Source: Chiridota heheva (lineage: Eukaryota; Echinodermata; Holothuroidea; Apodida; Chiridotidae). From it: a DNA stretch of 64,000 bases. How positions within the stretch are numbered: the first letter of the stretch is position 1; each line of letters begins with the position of its first letter. Below the pieces are notes generated by a model. That model made no database searches and was not told the DNA's origin. It saw only the letters and a program-made list of their open reading frames with translations. The stretch lies in contig JAIGNY010001437.1 in the NCBI GenBank assembly GCA_020152595.1, positions 2,801,001 to 2,865,000 on the forward strand, written 5' to 3'. This document shows positions 50,803 through 64,000 of the stretch, piece after piece. Made by a program: the position numbers and the translations under genes.

Positions 50803-52187
50803 AAAGGAGGCGGGGGTTATCTGGAGGAAGATCTGCTGGGTCTGAGTTCGCTTGTTTTTTCTTTGGATTTGTTTCTTTGGGAGCGATTGTTTTGAAAATT
50901 GGACGAGAAGTATGATCGGTGTGTTCGGTAATCGAACAATCCATACTCTCTTCAGTGTGGGTTTGGGAGGTGGGTTGTTTGTTGATTGGTTGTTTGTTGA
51001 TAGGTTGTTTGTTGATTGGTTGTTTTTGGTTGGTTGTTTGCTGGTTGATTTGTTGGTTTGTTGGTTGTTTGCTTGGCTGGTTTTAGCTTGATGTATGAAG
51101 GTATTAGTGGAGTTGGTGTAGGGGCGGTAGGGGCTTTAGAGTAGGAAGGGGGTTGAGGAGAGAAGTGGAGGTGGAGGTGGTGTGGGTATTGGGTGTGATT
51201 GGGTTGTTGGAAATGGTGATGGGCTTAGGACTAGGTAAGAAGAGCCAGGTGAGGTCGGTTTGGGCATGGGAGTTAGTTTTGTTGTGTTAGTTGTGTTTGG
51301 GGCGGAATTAGAGTTAGAGGAGACTACGTTTGAGTAGGAAGGCTTGGAGTTAGAGAAGCGAGGAATTGTTTCCTGGCCTCAGGGTAGGTTATGTTGGGGT
51401 TAAGGGTTTTAAGTTTTGTTATTTGTTTTTCCTGAAGCCAGGTGGGACAGTCTTTCGAGAAGGAGGGATGGTTTGCTGGGTGTTTACCGTCACAATTTGT
51501 GCAGAGTGGGGGGTTGGTGCAGGAGGTGTTGTCATGGTCCGGGGCTCCGCAGTTACCACAGCGCGCTTGGCTGTGGCAGGAGTTTTTCCCGTGGCCATAC
51601 CTCTGACAATTGTAGCAACGTAAAGGGTTAGGAATATAAGGGGCGACCTGGATTCTCAGGTAGCCGGCAATGATGTGGGAGGGGAGAGTTGGAGTTGCGA
51701 AAGTGAGAAATATGGTGTTGGTGGGAGTTTCGGCTCCGTCTCTCTTTAGAACGAGACGACGGGCTTCGGTTACATGTTGGTTAGCTAGTTCTTCTTGGAG
51801 GTCGTCATCGGTCATGTACGCAAGATCGCGGGTGCGTATGACGCCTTTGCTGGAGTTTAGGGAACGATGGGGGGTGACTGTGATGTCGATACCAGAGTTG
51901 GATAGGGTTTTGGTGGAAAGAAGGGTGGTGGCTTTGTGTCCCTGGTGCAGTGCACCAGGAGATCACCGGATCTAAGGGTAGAGACTTTAGGGAGGGTACC
52001 GACAAGGCCAAAGAGGGCTTTATGGATGAGGAAAGAAGAAACTTTTTAAAGCTTTCCTGCTTGTTGGTGGCATGGATTATAAGGATTTTTGGGATTGGGG
52101 TTGCAGAATGGTCAATGATGGTAGCAGGTGGGTCACGGGGAGGGGAGGGGGGGGGGGGTCAAGGTCACTGCATAGGCGCTTTGTCAT
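50803..52187 (-). pseudogene. I-type LINE: gag-like ORF1 with zinc knuckles
   Basis: ORF1 coats element RNA. A plausible ATG lies at 52187. The body reads PIPKILIIHATNKQESFKKF, then IHKALFGLVGTLPKVSTLRS and SKGVIRTRDLAYMTDDDLQE. Three consecutive CCHC-type knuckles follow (about 51617-51440): CYNCQRYGHGKNSC, CGNCGAPDHDNTSC and CTNCDGKHPANHPSFSKDC. A frameshift near 52040, a run of 12 C on the minus strand near 52148, and another shift near 51340 break the frame. The C-terminal part (51300-50900) is Pro/Ser/Thr-rich and then Asn/Gln/Thr-rich low complexity. Confidence 0.85.
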
Positions 52188-52759
52188 TATGAAAGAAAAA
52201 ACCAAGGGCCGAGAGACCCAAGGCAGCTAGAAAAAATCGCGGAACCACTATATGGGGACCGCTGTATTAGTACCGAAGGGCGTGAAAAGTCGGGACAGAA
52301 CGAGGGAAAATATAATAGAAAAAAAGAAAAGAAACGATCTCACCGAGGATAAAGCCCATCCACCGAAAAGAAAATCCGAAAATGAAGTTATAAAACAAAA
52401 AGGTGCAAATTGGAGAGAAATTGGAGCGAAAATAGTTTAGGAGAATAGGAGCAGTTGTCACGTCGCTCTCGTACACAACTATCATAACCGAATGCGCAGG
52501 CGACGACCCCGTCATTGTAATTGTGTGTTCAACTCTCTCTATCTTTCTCTCCAAGGTATATTTCCGAGTTATAAGTTTGGCCGGGCAAAGAAATTTTCGC
52601 AGGGGAATTTGAAATTCATAAAACTGCATAAGGCTTTAACGTTAGTATTGCAATGCATCATGGGAAATATCAAAACATGGCGATGTTCATGTAACGAAAA
52701 GTTTCTAAATTAAGGAACCTTTTGGTTCTTTATTTTAGGACCTCTCCCGGACTAGTGAA

Positions 52760-54811
52760 AGAGGGAATGTGGTCCCAAGAAAATGATTTGACATATTACC
52801 AGTAATGCTAATGCATGCTACTGATGTCGGTTCCGAGGCACTTCTTGATTGGGTTGTCAGTATTTATGTTCTCGCCTTAAAAGAAACACTAAAATATATT
52901 TTGTTTATCTGCAGATTAAAACTGGCCTTTAATTTTAAAGACAACAATGTATTTTTTGTAGAAATGACTGATATCATACTAGAATGACATCATCTAATCA
53001 TAGTCTCACTTTCATCAGACTGCGTAATTAACTTAAAAAATAGTTTTTGACATTTAGTGGCTAACAATTAACTTTGAAATATTATAAAGGGGAATTTCGA
53101 AAATACATTCAACCAGCTGATATTAATTATTAAAATTTATATTGATATATTTAACGAAAGTTTTGTTGTTTGTTTGTAGAGCTGTAGAGTGTGTGGCGTC
53201 ACTATAGGTAGACTTTGTAAACCAGCCCTTGACATCTTTCAAACTTGGTACGCCTAAAAACGTTTCTGGATAGTTCTCTTTGTCATAATTTGTTGTTTAT
53301 TTTGTTGTTATACTGTAAGTCCACTAAAACATACTTCTTACAAACACGGTCACAGGTTCAAAATAATTCTGTTTGGCTGTATTACGTCGTCGACGTCTCA
53401 GGGCAACAGTGCAAGAGAGCTTTCAACTAGGTTAACTAAAGTTAAAGGGGTAAACGGAATAACAGAGGGGGCAAAACGGAAAAAAAAAGGGCAAAACGGA
53501 AAAAAAGGGGGGGGGGGGGGGCAAAATGAAAAAAGAGAGGGAGCAAAACGGAAATAGGGGGGGTAGTTAAAAAAAAAAAAAGGGGGAAAACGGAATTAGA
53601 TGTGTATTAAGAAAAAAACTTTCCCGGAATTTCACGACAACGAAAGAACAAATGGTTTATGATGCGTCAGAATTGTAGGCTATTATTTGCATGAAGGAGC
53701 GGAGGGTTTGGGGCCGGAAAGGTGTTGAGGAAATATCGTTCCTTAGTTTGATCAATCACAACATGCATGTCAGCGTTATTACACATACATGTAGTTACAA
53801 CACTGTCAGACCAGGGAATAGTAATTACAATTCCCTGGTCAGACTATCGAACATGGCTGCTCCACTGATCGAATGAAATAAATCAATGAATCAATGTTAA
53901 TTTACAACCTCAAAATCAATCAAATATGCTCCCAGGCGTTTAGTTAGCAAGATTATTATATCTGGTGTGCTTGCTGAAATCAGTAACCACCTTACAACCG
54001 TTTCTCAATTGAATTTAAAAAAACAGCATTTCTGATGTAGCGTGGGAGTAAATTCCACTTCTTCTGTTCTTAGTACCAGTACTTCAAAATTCAAGATGTA
54101 TAATATGGTAATCAGGTTTTTATTGTTCTATTTTATTTTTGGTTTACCCGGAAAATTTATTCCGTATTTGTCTAAAATCCAGAAAATAGCCTTTCAGGAA
54201 ATTAATGAGTGATTCCCTGACAATACAATATAACTCTTGGTAGACGATTGATATTCACCTCAGGTTTCCGGCATGAGCTTCTTTTAAACTTTCCTTATCT
54301 TTTTGGTATAGGCATACAAATTAAAATTGTTTATCAATGGAAAAAGACAAAATACATGGTGCGGACATCATAACTGAGGGCCAGATAATAAATACATAAA
54401 AAAACCGGAGTTCCTGAATCCAATGAACACTACATCAGAAATAGAAAGGCACTATGCATGGCAAGTACATCAACAGATCAACAATGTCTGAATGTATGGA
54501 AACTTTTAAGCCACAATAGAAAAAGAAGGGTGCAGACAACCATTTGGGATCGCGGGTGAGGGAGGGGAGGAGGGGTGGAGGGGTCGCTGTGGGGATAAAT
54601 ACAGTTTTTTTAAACAATGGTCGGATGCTAAATTTAGAAGAAAATCTTGACCTTTTGCATATGGACAAACCAGGGGTGATTTCTAAAGGGAGGGGAGGGG
54701 GGGGGGGCTCAGGGGAGCCTTCCTTGTTAAAAATTGACCTGCCTTTGGGGGGCTCAGCCCCCTCAAAAAATGATGACATCTCTATAAAAATCAATTAACT
54801 GTGATTTCTAT
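52760..54811. other. Intergenic DNA with purine-rich runs
   Basis: A G/A-rich stretch at 53450-53600 repeats GGGCAAAACGGAAAA-like phrases and contains a long G run. A 15-bp hairpin (GTCAGACCAGGGAAT against its near complement) lies at 53805-53844. G-run clusters occur at 54545-54595 and 54690-54715. I see no gene. Confidence 0.5.
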
Positions 54812-55252
54812 AATTTGAAATTTGTAATATAACCAAAATGAAATATTACAAAGGCAATGATACTCATTCCTCTTGTGACTGACGCCATATTCTATGAATC
54901 AATCAATTGATTGAAGTACTAAATTTGAAATTTGTAATATATCAAAATGAAATATTACAAAGGCAATGATTGAATATTCTATGAATCAATCAATTGATTG
55001 CAAAGTACTAAATTTGAAATTTGTAATATAACCAAAATGAAATATTACAAAGGCAATGATACTCATTCCTCTTGTGACTGACGCCATATTCTATGAATCA
55101 ATCAATTGATTGCAAACTAATTGTAAGTACTAAATTTGAAATTTGTAATATAACCAAAATGAAATATTACAAAGGCAATGATACTCATTCCTCTTGTGAC
55201 TGACGCCATATTCTATGAATCAATCAATTGATTGCAAACTAATTGTAAGTAC
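54812..55252. repeat. Tandem repeat of about 90-120 bp, four copies
   Basis: Copies begin AATTTGAAATTTGTAATAT at 54812, 54922, 55011 and 55132 (spacings 110, 89, 121). Each contains GAAATATTACAAAGGCAATG and ends in the palindromic CAATCAATTGATTG. Copy 2 lacks an internal block (CTCATTCCTCTTGTGACTG) present in the others. Confidence 0.95.
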
Positions 55253-55559
55253 TTAATAACTATGGGTAGGAATTTCCAATTACTGTTCTGATTACGTATC
55301 TTAAGTAGGACATAAGTGAGAACGTTACCATTGTTTAGGCAAGAAATTGCAATTCCCTGGTTTAGGAAGAACCGCGAGGCACATTGTGCTTTGTTCCTCT
55401 CTTTGTGAGCCCCCTTGGTAATTTTTTTAGAAATCAGACTTATTTTTAGAACATTATACTTCTTTTAACTTTTTAACTAGATATTTACCAGAATTTGACG
55501 GGTAATTTGTCTTTACGTTTTTCGTCTCAACAATTTGTACATATGATAAGATATGTATA

Positions 55560-58480
<2,921 letters not shown>

Positions 58481-59110
58481 ACAAATTAAAAAGGTAGAAA
58501 AATACTAAGAAACATGAATCAAAAATGGAAAAAAAAGAAACCAATAAAAAAGAAAAGTATCTAATGAAATAAAAAAAAACCTTTAAATAGAAAATAAATA
58601 AAAGAATTCAATACAAAGTAAATTAAAAAGTCAAATAAATAAGCAGAAACGTATAAATAAAAGATTAAAAAAAAAAAAAAAAGCAAAAAAAAAGAAAAGT
58701 ATCTAATTAAGGAAAATATGAATTGAATATAGAATAAAGAAAAAGAAAACGATACAATAGAAAATAAATAATACGAAATATATTATATGGAATTTTAGAG
58801 AACAATGAAGAGAAAGCAACAAAAATAATAAATAGGAAAGAAACACAATTACAATTAAAAATCGATAAGATCTTATAACACTCAATGTTCCACTACAATA
58901 ACAAAGAATATGAAAAATACTATATAAACAGATAATATATCTCCCAAATATATTTCTTTTTTCTCTAAATATATAAACATTACTATATCTACAAAACAGT
59001 GATAAATCTTTAAACAGAAATATCAGTGCAGACAGTCTTTTATCTGTTTATTATAGAAACAGAAATGTATAAGTACAAACACAAATATATAAATAAAAAA
59101 CAAATTATAA
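58481..59110. repeat. A-rich low-complexity region
   Basis: Plus strand is strongly A-rich with irregular AAATAAATAAA, AAAAGAAAAG and AAGTATCTAAT(G/T) phrases (the last at about 58555 and 58696), like a decayed simple repeat. No coding capacity. Confidence 0.7.
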
Positions 59111-59670
59111 GGTGAAAAAAACAGAGAAATATGCACAGCACTTTGCGCACCACAATGCACTTCACCAGGATTTGCGCCCAGGCGTGGTGAGTATGGGCTG
59201 ACACTAGCGCTCGAATGCGTTAGGTTTGTGCAATGTAATGCTAAGCTCAGCGTGAAGCCAACTTAAACCCTTAAAAACCCAGGGTTCAAAACATGAAGAA
59301 AACAATTTATCGGAATTTTGTTTTCAAAACTTATTTTCACAACTTTCCTTTTGTTTTCTACCACTACAAGTTAAGTTTCTGTGAATGTTAAGACAATAAA
59401 CTTTTCAATGATAAAGTCAAATTCAAGAAATTATAGACAGAAATATGCCAATTTGCACATTTTATGCCAAAATAGGCCAGTTTTTTTTTAATTAGTATTT
59501 TTCTTGTGAATAATGAAGAATGAGGATTTTGTTTACATATTTAGATTGTTTGTGAAATTTCCTTTCCATTGAAACCAGCCTAATTTTTTTCTCCAGGCAA
59601 AAGATGCAAAAACAATAAAAATGAATAAAAAATTAATCACGGAAAAAGCGAAAAAGCGGAAAAGGGAAAA
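59111..59670. other. Intergenic DNA, no gene seen
   Basis: Contains a small region of higher GC (59140-59240) without open frame. Nothing else recognised. Confidence 0.4.
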
Positions 59671-59746
59671 CCACGTGATCCAATGCGGGGATCGAACTCG
59701 GGTCATCGCGTGCTCTGCGCTGAGATTTGCCACTAGACCAGTGTCA
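59671..59746 (-). mobile_element. tRNA-like sequence, probable SINE head
   Basis: On the minus strand, an A-box-like ACTGGTCTAGTGGCAAATC and a B-box-like GAGTTCGATCCCC lie about 50 bases apart, as in tRNAs. The T stem has a mismatch and the anticodon loop lacks the conserved U33, so a functional tRNA is unlikely. An A/T-rich stretch (minus strand CCTTTTCCGCTTTTTCGC) follows. It is a tRNA pseudogene or the 5' part of a SINE. Confidence 0.5.
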
Positions 59747-60632
59747 AACTCAAAACCGTTATGAATAAAAATAACTTTAATAAAATGTGGTCAGAGAGGG
59801 GGTGCTTGCTCTTTCTGATATCAATTGAAAGTACATGGCTTGACCTTTCTTACCATACATTTCGGTTGGTGTATTGCGATCAGAACTTGGTTTTTCAACA
59901 TTTTGGTCTAAAAAAAGGTTAAAAACCATCAAATTTGGCAAAATTTTTGCACACAAAAAATATCGATGGTAGAGGCAGTTAAAATTCGACCGGAATTGGA
60001 TACTTTGATGCCTTTGACAGTTGTTCACGGCTTTTTAAGCGAAAGCTAGGTATAGAAGTATGGCAAGAAAGCTTTCGAAGAAAAAACGTTTATATCTTGA
60101 ATTTTGTGCATTTTTTTCATTCTCTTATTTTCATTCCCATTTTTGGCGAAATTCTTTAACACAACTTACATTAAAAAGTTATATTTTTTTAAAGAACTAT
60201 TCAAGCTCTTTTAAATGACACCAAGATCACTGCTGTGGGCCTATTTGACAAAAAGTATGTCCCTATTGAGCGTGACACGCTTGGTCTGGGTATTTAGGAA
60301 CCTCATGTGGAAAAAAAGAATACGGAAACAAATTCCAACCCGATATTTGTAGCGGCTGTAGGCCTAATTAGAAGGGCAACAGAACTTTTGTCGGAAGCAA
60401 TAGAATGGAGTGCCCGGCTAACAGTCAGTGCCCTTCGATACCGTGGCTCAGACAGCTGTACCTACCGCACCTACTGCCTGACTGCCTGCAGGCGCGGCCT
60501 GATGTAAGTGTTCGAGTCGTACGTTAACGAAACCAATATGCATACATATAATATCTGTGGTGCGCAGTGAAACTGCTGCCAAATATAACCAGTAACAGAT
60601 TGTAAGTGTACGCAACACATGTTACATTGCAT
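59747..60632. other. Intergenic DNA with a GC-richer patch
   Basis: A 66-codon plus frame (60307-60507) in a locally GC-richer stretch is followed by a donor-like ATGTAAGT, so it might be a leader exon of an unknown gene. No domain is recognised and support is weak. Confidence 0.2.
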
Positions 60633-60708
60633 TGTGGTGCGCAAAGTGCTGCGCAAGGTGCTGCGCAAAGTGCTGCGCAAGGTGCTGCGCAAAGTGCTGC
60701 GCAAAGTA
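60633..60708. repeat. 12-bp tandem repeat, about six units
   Basis: GTGCTGCGCAAA and its one-base variant GTGCTGCGCAAG alternate head to tail. As 12 is a multiple of three it reads as a short repeated peptide on the minus strand, a by-product. Confidence 0.95.
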
Positions 60709-62429
60709 GTCTAACCACAAACTTCAACAGCTAAGTTATAAAATTGTTGGCGTGGGTACGTACGTTCATGTGCACTTTTCATCTGCTAAAGTAATCTTGC
60801 AACCTGAATCTAAATAGCTCAAGGTTTGAAGGTAAATGTAATGGAAACTTATATTATAGCTCACATTACTTTATGAACATTCAATGGTGCTTTGCAAACA
60901 TAAGTCGACAAAAATTTATCTGGACATGACTGACAATCGACCGTAACAAGTAGAGGAAAAACAGTTTAACAAGTTTAGTAGGGTAGTTTAGCTTTGAAAC
61001 AGTTTAGACTTGGTAAATGTATATCAATGCCTGGTGGTCTGCGGTAAAGCATTTCAATCTGGTAGTGTTTGAGCAGTTAGGGAAAGAAGGAGTATTTACA
61101 TTCGCTTTAGCATAGGGAACGTGGAAATTTAGATATCATGATTATTTCTTGTATTGATTATTACGTTTAGGATTAGGTTATCATTAACAATGGCGACTGA
61201 TGATTGTTATTGATTTTACATAGCATGTGGAAGCGGATGTTCTTTCTTGTTGTCTTAAGCAGGGACCAATCTATTATTTAGGACGCCTTTATTTATTGTA
61301 TGTATTCTATTTATTAGTACCTACATCACCTTGTTATCTTTCTTTGCTTTTCGTTTTTGAGGAAACTGACTGAGGGCAGGTTTCAGATTAGGGAGGACAG
61401 ACTGACAGAGGCGGTGTATGAGTTAGAGGCACCCCCGAAAAGGGGTTTCCCAGTTACATGCATGCTTTATTTTGATAAAAAAAAATGTGAAATTATTAAC
61501 ATAAAATTGAAATTTTGTTCGGTTTTGGCAAGAGTTGCTGGAAAATTATCGAAATTGACAGTGCTTTCCTGGAAAGTGAAGAATATTCCTGGAAATAGAA
61601 GAAAAATTCCCGGAAATTGAAGATTTCACGAACATGCAGGAAATTTCTCAAAAATTGACAGAGATTTCCCGAAAATTGACGGAGATTTCCTTAAAATCCA
61701 TAAAAATTTCGCAAAAATTGAAGAAAATTTTCTGAAAATAAAGAAAATTTTCTGAAAATCAAGAACATTTCCTAAAAATGAATAAAAATTCCTGTAAATT
61801 CAAGGAGAATTCCCGGAAATTTCCCATGATTTTTCCCAATTAGCGTGGGCAAAAAGATAAAAGGCTTATTTTAAAATTGTATTGCTTTGAAAATTCATTA
61901 TGACTCCCATGCGCGCATGGCCCTGATGATAAAAACTTCACCTCCGTATTCAAAGGGTTATTGGTTCTGTATTGTAGATTGTGGCCCTTGAAAATTTGAA
62001 TCCAAAATTGAAATTTCTGAAAAAAACCCTGAAGCTTTTTACCCAAAAGTGCAGATTTTGAGGTCAATATTTAAGATTTTGGGGACAAAATAAAAGATGT
62101 TTGGTCGAAAATGGGAGGATTTTTAGTGCAAACTGTGTAAATGGTTTGGTCCAAAATTAACGATAGCTCAGTCGATACGATTGCAAAAAATGCCACACAC
62201 GGTTCATGTGATATTTCAGTTAATTATATTTAAGGCTTCGACAAAATTTTGGGAGGTGAGGGGGCAGGAAAAGCCTTCGACACGTCACTGCTTTCTTTAT
62301 TACTATCCGTACACAAAAAATAATGCACAACAACCCTTTTTTAAAGGGTGTTCTTGTTTGCTATATTGTCTTGGAAAGACCGTGTACTATGATTTGGGTT
62401 TTTCCTATGATCGCAAGGTTCCCAAATAA
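60709..62429. other. Intergenic DNA with degenerate short repeats
   Basis: Between 61540 and 61830 phrases such as GAAATTTCCCGGAAATTGA and GAAAATTTTCTGAAAAT recur at 20-30 bp spacing, a strongly decayed minisatellite. Elsewhere I see nothing; open frames at 61357-61620 and 62181-62429 have no motif. Confidence 0.45.
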
Positions 62430-62832
62430 TATAAATAATCATTTTAAGTCATCTGAAGAAATTTCACATCGTATAAAACAATATTTTTATTTTTTCTAAT
62501 TGATTAAAACATTCATTCTGTCCATATACACTTACATGAGCGGCCATTTTGCTCATACACCGCATATTATAATAATAATGTACTTCTTTATAATCTATTT
62601 CAAATTTTTTAACTTCTTAGAAATATTTTTCTTTGGCATGGGTCTATGATTTTGTATTTGTATATGATATTAATGATTCAAGCCCTAGGAACTTCATGTC
62701 AAAGCATTTTGAAAAGAAAATTTAAAAGATAATTCCAAAGAAATACATTGCTAGCACAGTATACAGGTATAGGCAAATGATGTCATCATTTGCATGATTT
62801 CAACACAAAATGGCAGCGTCCATGCATGTTAC
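62430..62832 (-). repeat. Dispersed repeat, copy B (partner at 2780-3228, plus)
   Basis: The reverse complement of this stretch matches 2780-3228 in collinear blocks, including CATGGACGCTGCCATTTTG, CTTTGACATGAAGTT and AAATTTCTTCAGATGACTTA. The copies face opposite ways and are 59 kb apart. Confidence 0.75.
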
Positions 62833-64000
62833 TATTTCAAACTTGAGAATGAAATACGATTTCATGATTTGGTTTTTGGTAAATAGTTGGTTTATTTTTT
62901 AAATTTTATATCAAGCTAGAATATTTGACATAGCCTAAGGCTTTCATTACTTCTTCTTTATCCGCGTTATTATGTTTGGATAATGTTAATGTCTGCGATG
63001 TGTGTTTCTATTATTAAATAAAAACTTCCGTAAATAGCATCAGGATACATTCCACGAAACTTTGATAAACAACAAGTTTATAAATTTCCTTATCGACATG
63101 TTATTCATGTGTCATCTTATATCATACTTCCTGATCGCCATATATACTTAAAACTTTTCTCGATTAATACATCTCCTTAAAATGATTTTAATATTCAGTT
63201 TCAGCATTCATAAGGGACCACATTTCAACATCAGAAAGTTCTTGTCTTTCAGAATCGCCATGCATGGGAAAATTAGAAGCAAAAATTGGGACAATTAGAA
63301 CAAAATGTCGTTTGATAGCAATTTTTTAGTGGGACAATTGTGTTTTTGTTTTGTTTTTCTTTTTTTTTTCTCAACATTTCCAGCTAGGCTACTTACTTAT
63401 TGAAATTGATTAAACATTAATTATTTAAGTAACAATATATGTCAAAATGAAAATCCATAAAAATCAATTTAATAGAAATTAATTTCTTTAAAGCAGGGAC
63501 AATTTTTCTACTTTTCCAATCACACTTTACGTGAGTGACTTATCAGCTTGTTATACATTATTATCCCCTTTTGGGGAAAAGTCTATTTTTCGACAAACAG
63601 TCACATATAATTATATACACAAAAACATAAATAGTGTACATATGCCGCTACTTTAAAGTATACAATTATCAGTTTATCTGGGCGGGTGTAGAGGCAACAA
63701 ATAATCACCATTATGCAAACACTTTCAACAACAACAGAACAAGATCTGAATCATTTTACAGCGTTTCCAATCTCAGGCATCAATTTGCGTATTTTTGGCA
63801 ACATCACGATTTTAAGCTGTTCGCCCTGACGTGCATCACAAATCAAACTCTCGCTGCCTGGCCTGTCATGACTCAACACCAAATAGTATTTTTTTCTTCT
63901 TTTTTTTTCTTAAAATCTGCACAGATCTACATAATGATTCGTTCAGATTAAAAAAAAAAAAATATATACAAATTGCTACATGCATGTCCACAGACCGTTA
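62833..64000. other. Intergenic AT-rich DNA, no gene seen
   Basis: Poly-T and poly-A runs occur (63360, 63900, 63950). The plus open frame 63634-63951 has no recognisable domain. Nothing else is supported up to the window end. Confidence 0.4.

Larger units (their letters stand above)
46908..52187 (-). mobile_element. Nearly full-length I-type LINE (gag, EN, RT, RNase H)
   Basis: On the minus strand in order: a gag-like ORF1 with three zinc knuckles, then ORF2 with an APE-type endonuclease, reverse transcriptase, RNase H and a terminal Cys/His motif. RNase H plus CCHC gag is characteristic of the I group of non-LTR retrotransposons (I/Nimb-like). The 3' end on the minus strand reads GCCGTTAAGACCTCAT followed by (CAAA)n, which on plus is the TTTG tract at 46908-46922. 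Most catalytic residues are intact, but several single-base frameshifts interrupt both ORFs. The true 5' end could lie somewhat beyond 52187, as far as about 52440. Parts are listed separately. Confidence 0.9.
43104..52754. mobile_element. Compound element with inverted ends and GTGAA flanks
   Basis: The left end CAGTCCGGGAGAGGT (43104-43118) matches the reverse complement of 52740-52754 at 14 of 15 bases. The identical 5-bp GTGAA flanks both ends (43099-43103, 52755-52759). Inside the left end TTTCGCGCCTAAAAGC (43321), and inside the right end ACTGCATAAGGCTTTAACGTTA (about 52623), match in order the halves of the MITE-like element at 28118-28602. The simplest reading is one member of that family interrupted by about 9 kb: a minisatellite, a LINE, a SINE and an I-type LINE. 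It could instead be a naturally long element that carries the satellite. No transposase is seen. Confidence 0.65.

Noticed and set aside
47370-52011. Plus-strand open frames of 68-142 codons across 47-52 kb
   Set aside because: They are antisense to the minus-strand I-type LINE, which explains the region with ordered gag, endonuclease, RT and RNase H motifs.
43104-52754. A cargo-carrying gene cluster or novel defence-like system between the inverted ends
   Set aside because: All coding remnants inside are retrotransposon parts, and no accessory genes or transposase were found.

Overview
The window is nuclear DNA from an invertebrate animal, most probably a deuterostome of the echinoderm/hemichordate type. 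The main reason is an intact actin gene interrupted after codons 41 and 121 and within codons 204 and 268, a pattern known from echinoderm actin genes, together with a non-coding leader exon. The sequence is AT-rich and full of microsatellites, minisatellites and dead non-LTR retrotransposons, as in echinoderm genomes. The species cannot be fixed from the sequence.

Only two genes are convincing. (1) A plus-strand actin gene, promoter near 19176, leader exon about 19200-19249, five coding exons between 20766 and 29551, encoding 375 residues with no frameshift or stop. (2) A minus-strand single-exon gene (42465-40351) for a 704-residue type II membrane protein with two tandem GT31 (beta-1,3-galactosyl/N-acetylglucosaminyltransferase-like) domains; the N-terminal domain has lost motif residues that the C-terminal one keeps.

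Layout. 1-9 kb: a 400-bp (TA)n tract, a dispersed repeat whose inverted partner lies at 62.4 kb, a 2.5-kb minisatellite of 15/16-bp units, a tandem repeat of about 300 bp and a (CA)/(CATA) tract. 9-14.6 kb: mostly unannotatable AT-rich DNA, an L2-type LINE tail and a 320-bp MITE-like element with perfect 18-bp inverted ends. 14.6-18.5 kb: a decayed LINE reverse transcriptase with another LINE tail inside it; its 3' end runs into a 1-kb (TA)n tract and the whole end has been tandemly duplicated. 19-30.3 kb: actin, with minisatellites, an inverted-repeat array and a second MITE-like element in its introns. 30.3-32.1 kb: a degenerate 20-bp minisatellite. 35.5-38.3 kb: a LINE in which a 29-bp piece of the reverse-transcriptase reading frame has become a 780-bp minisatellite. 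40.3-42.5 kb: the GT31 gene. 43.1-52.75 kb: a compound region bounded by 15-bp inverted ends and a GTGAA direct repeat, holding a 24-bp minisatellite, a LINE inserted in that minisatellite with an 11-bp target-site duplication, a tRNA-derived SINE and a nearly full-length I-type LINE with gag, endonuclease, RT and RNase H. 52.8-64 kb: AT-rich DNA with small repeats and a second tRNA-like sequence.

The two genes have no evident functional link. I found no operon-like system, CRISPR array, rRNA or functional tRNA. The most interesting material is repeat biology: a minisatellite born from coding sequence, microsatellites growing from LINE tails, and a layered transposon nest. All similarity statements come from reading motifs by eye, without database searches.
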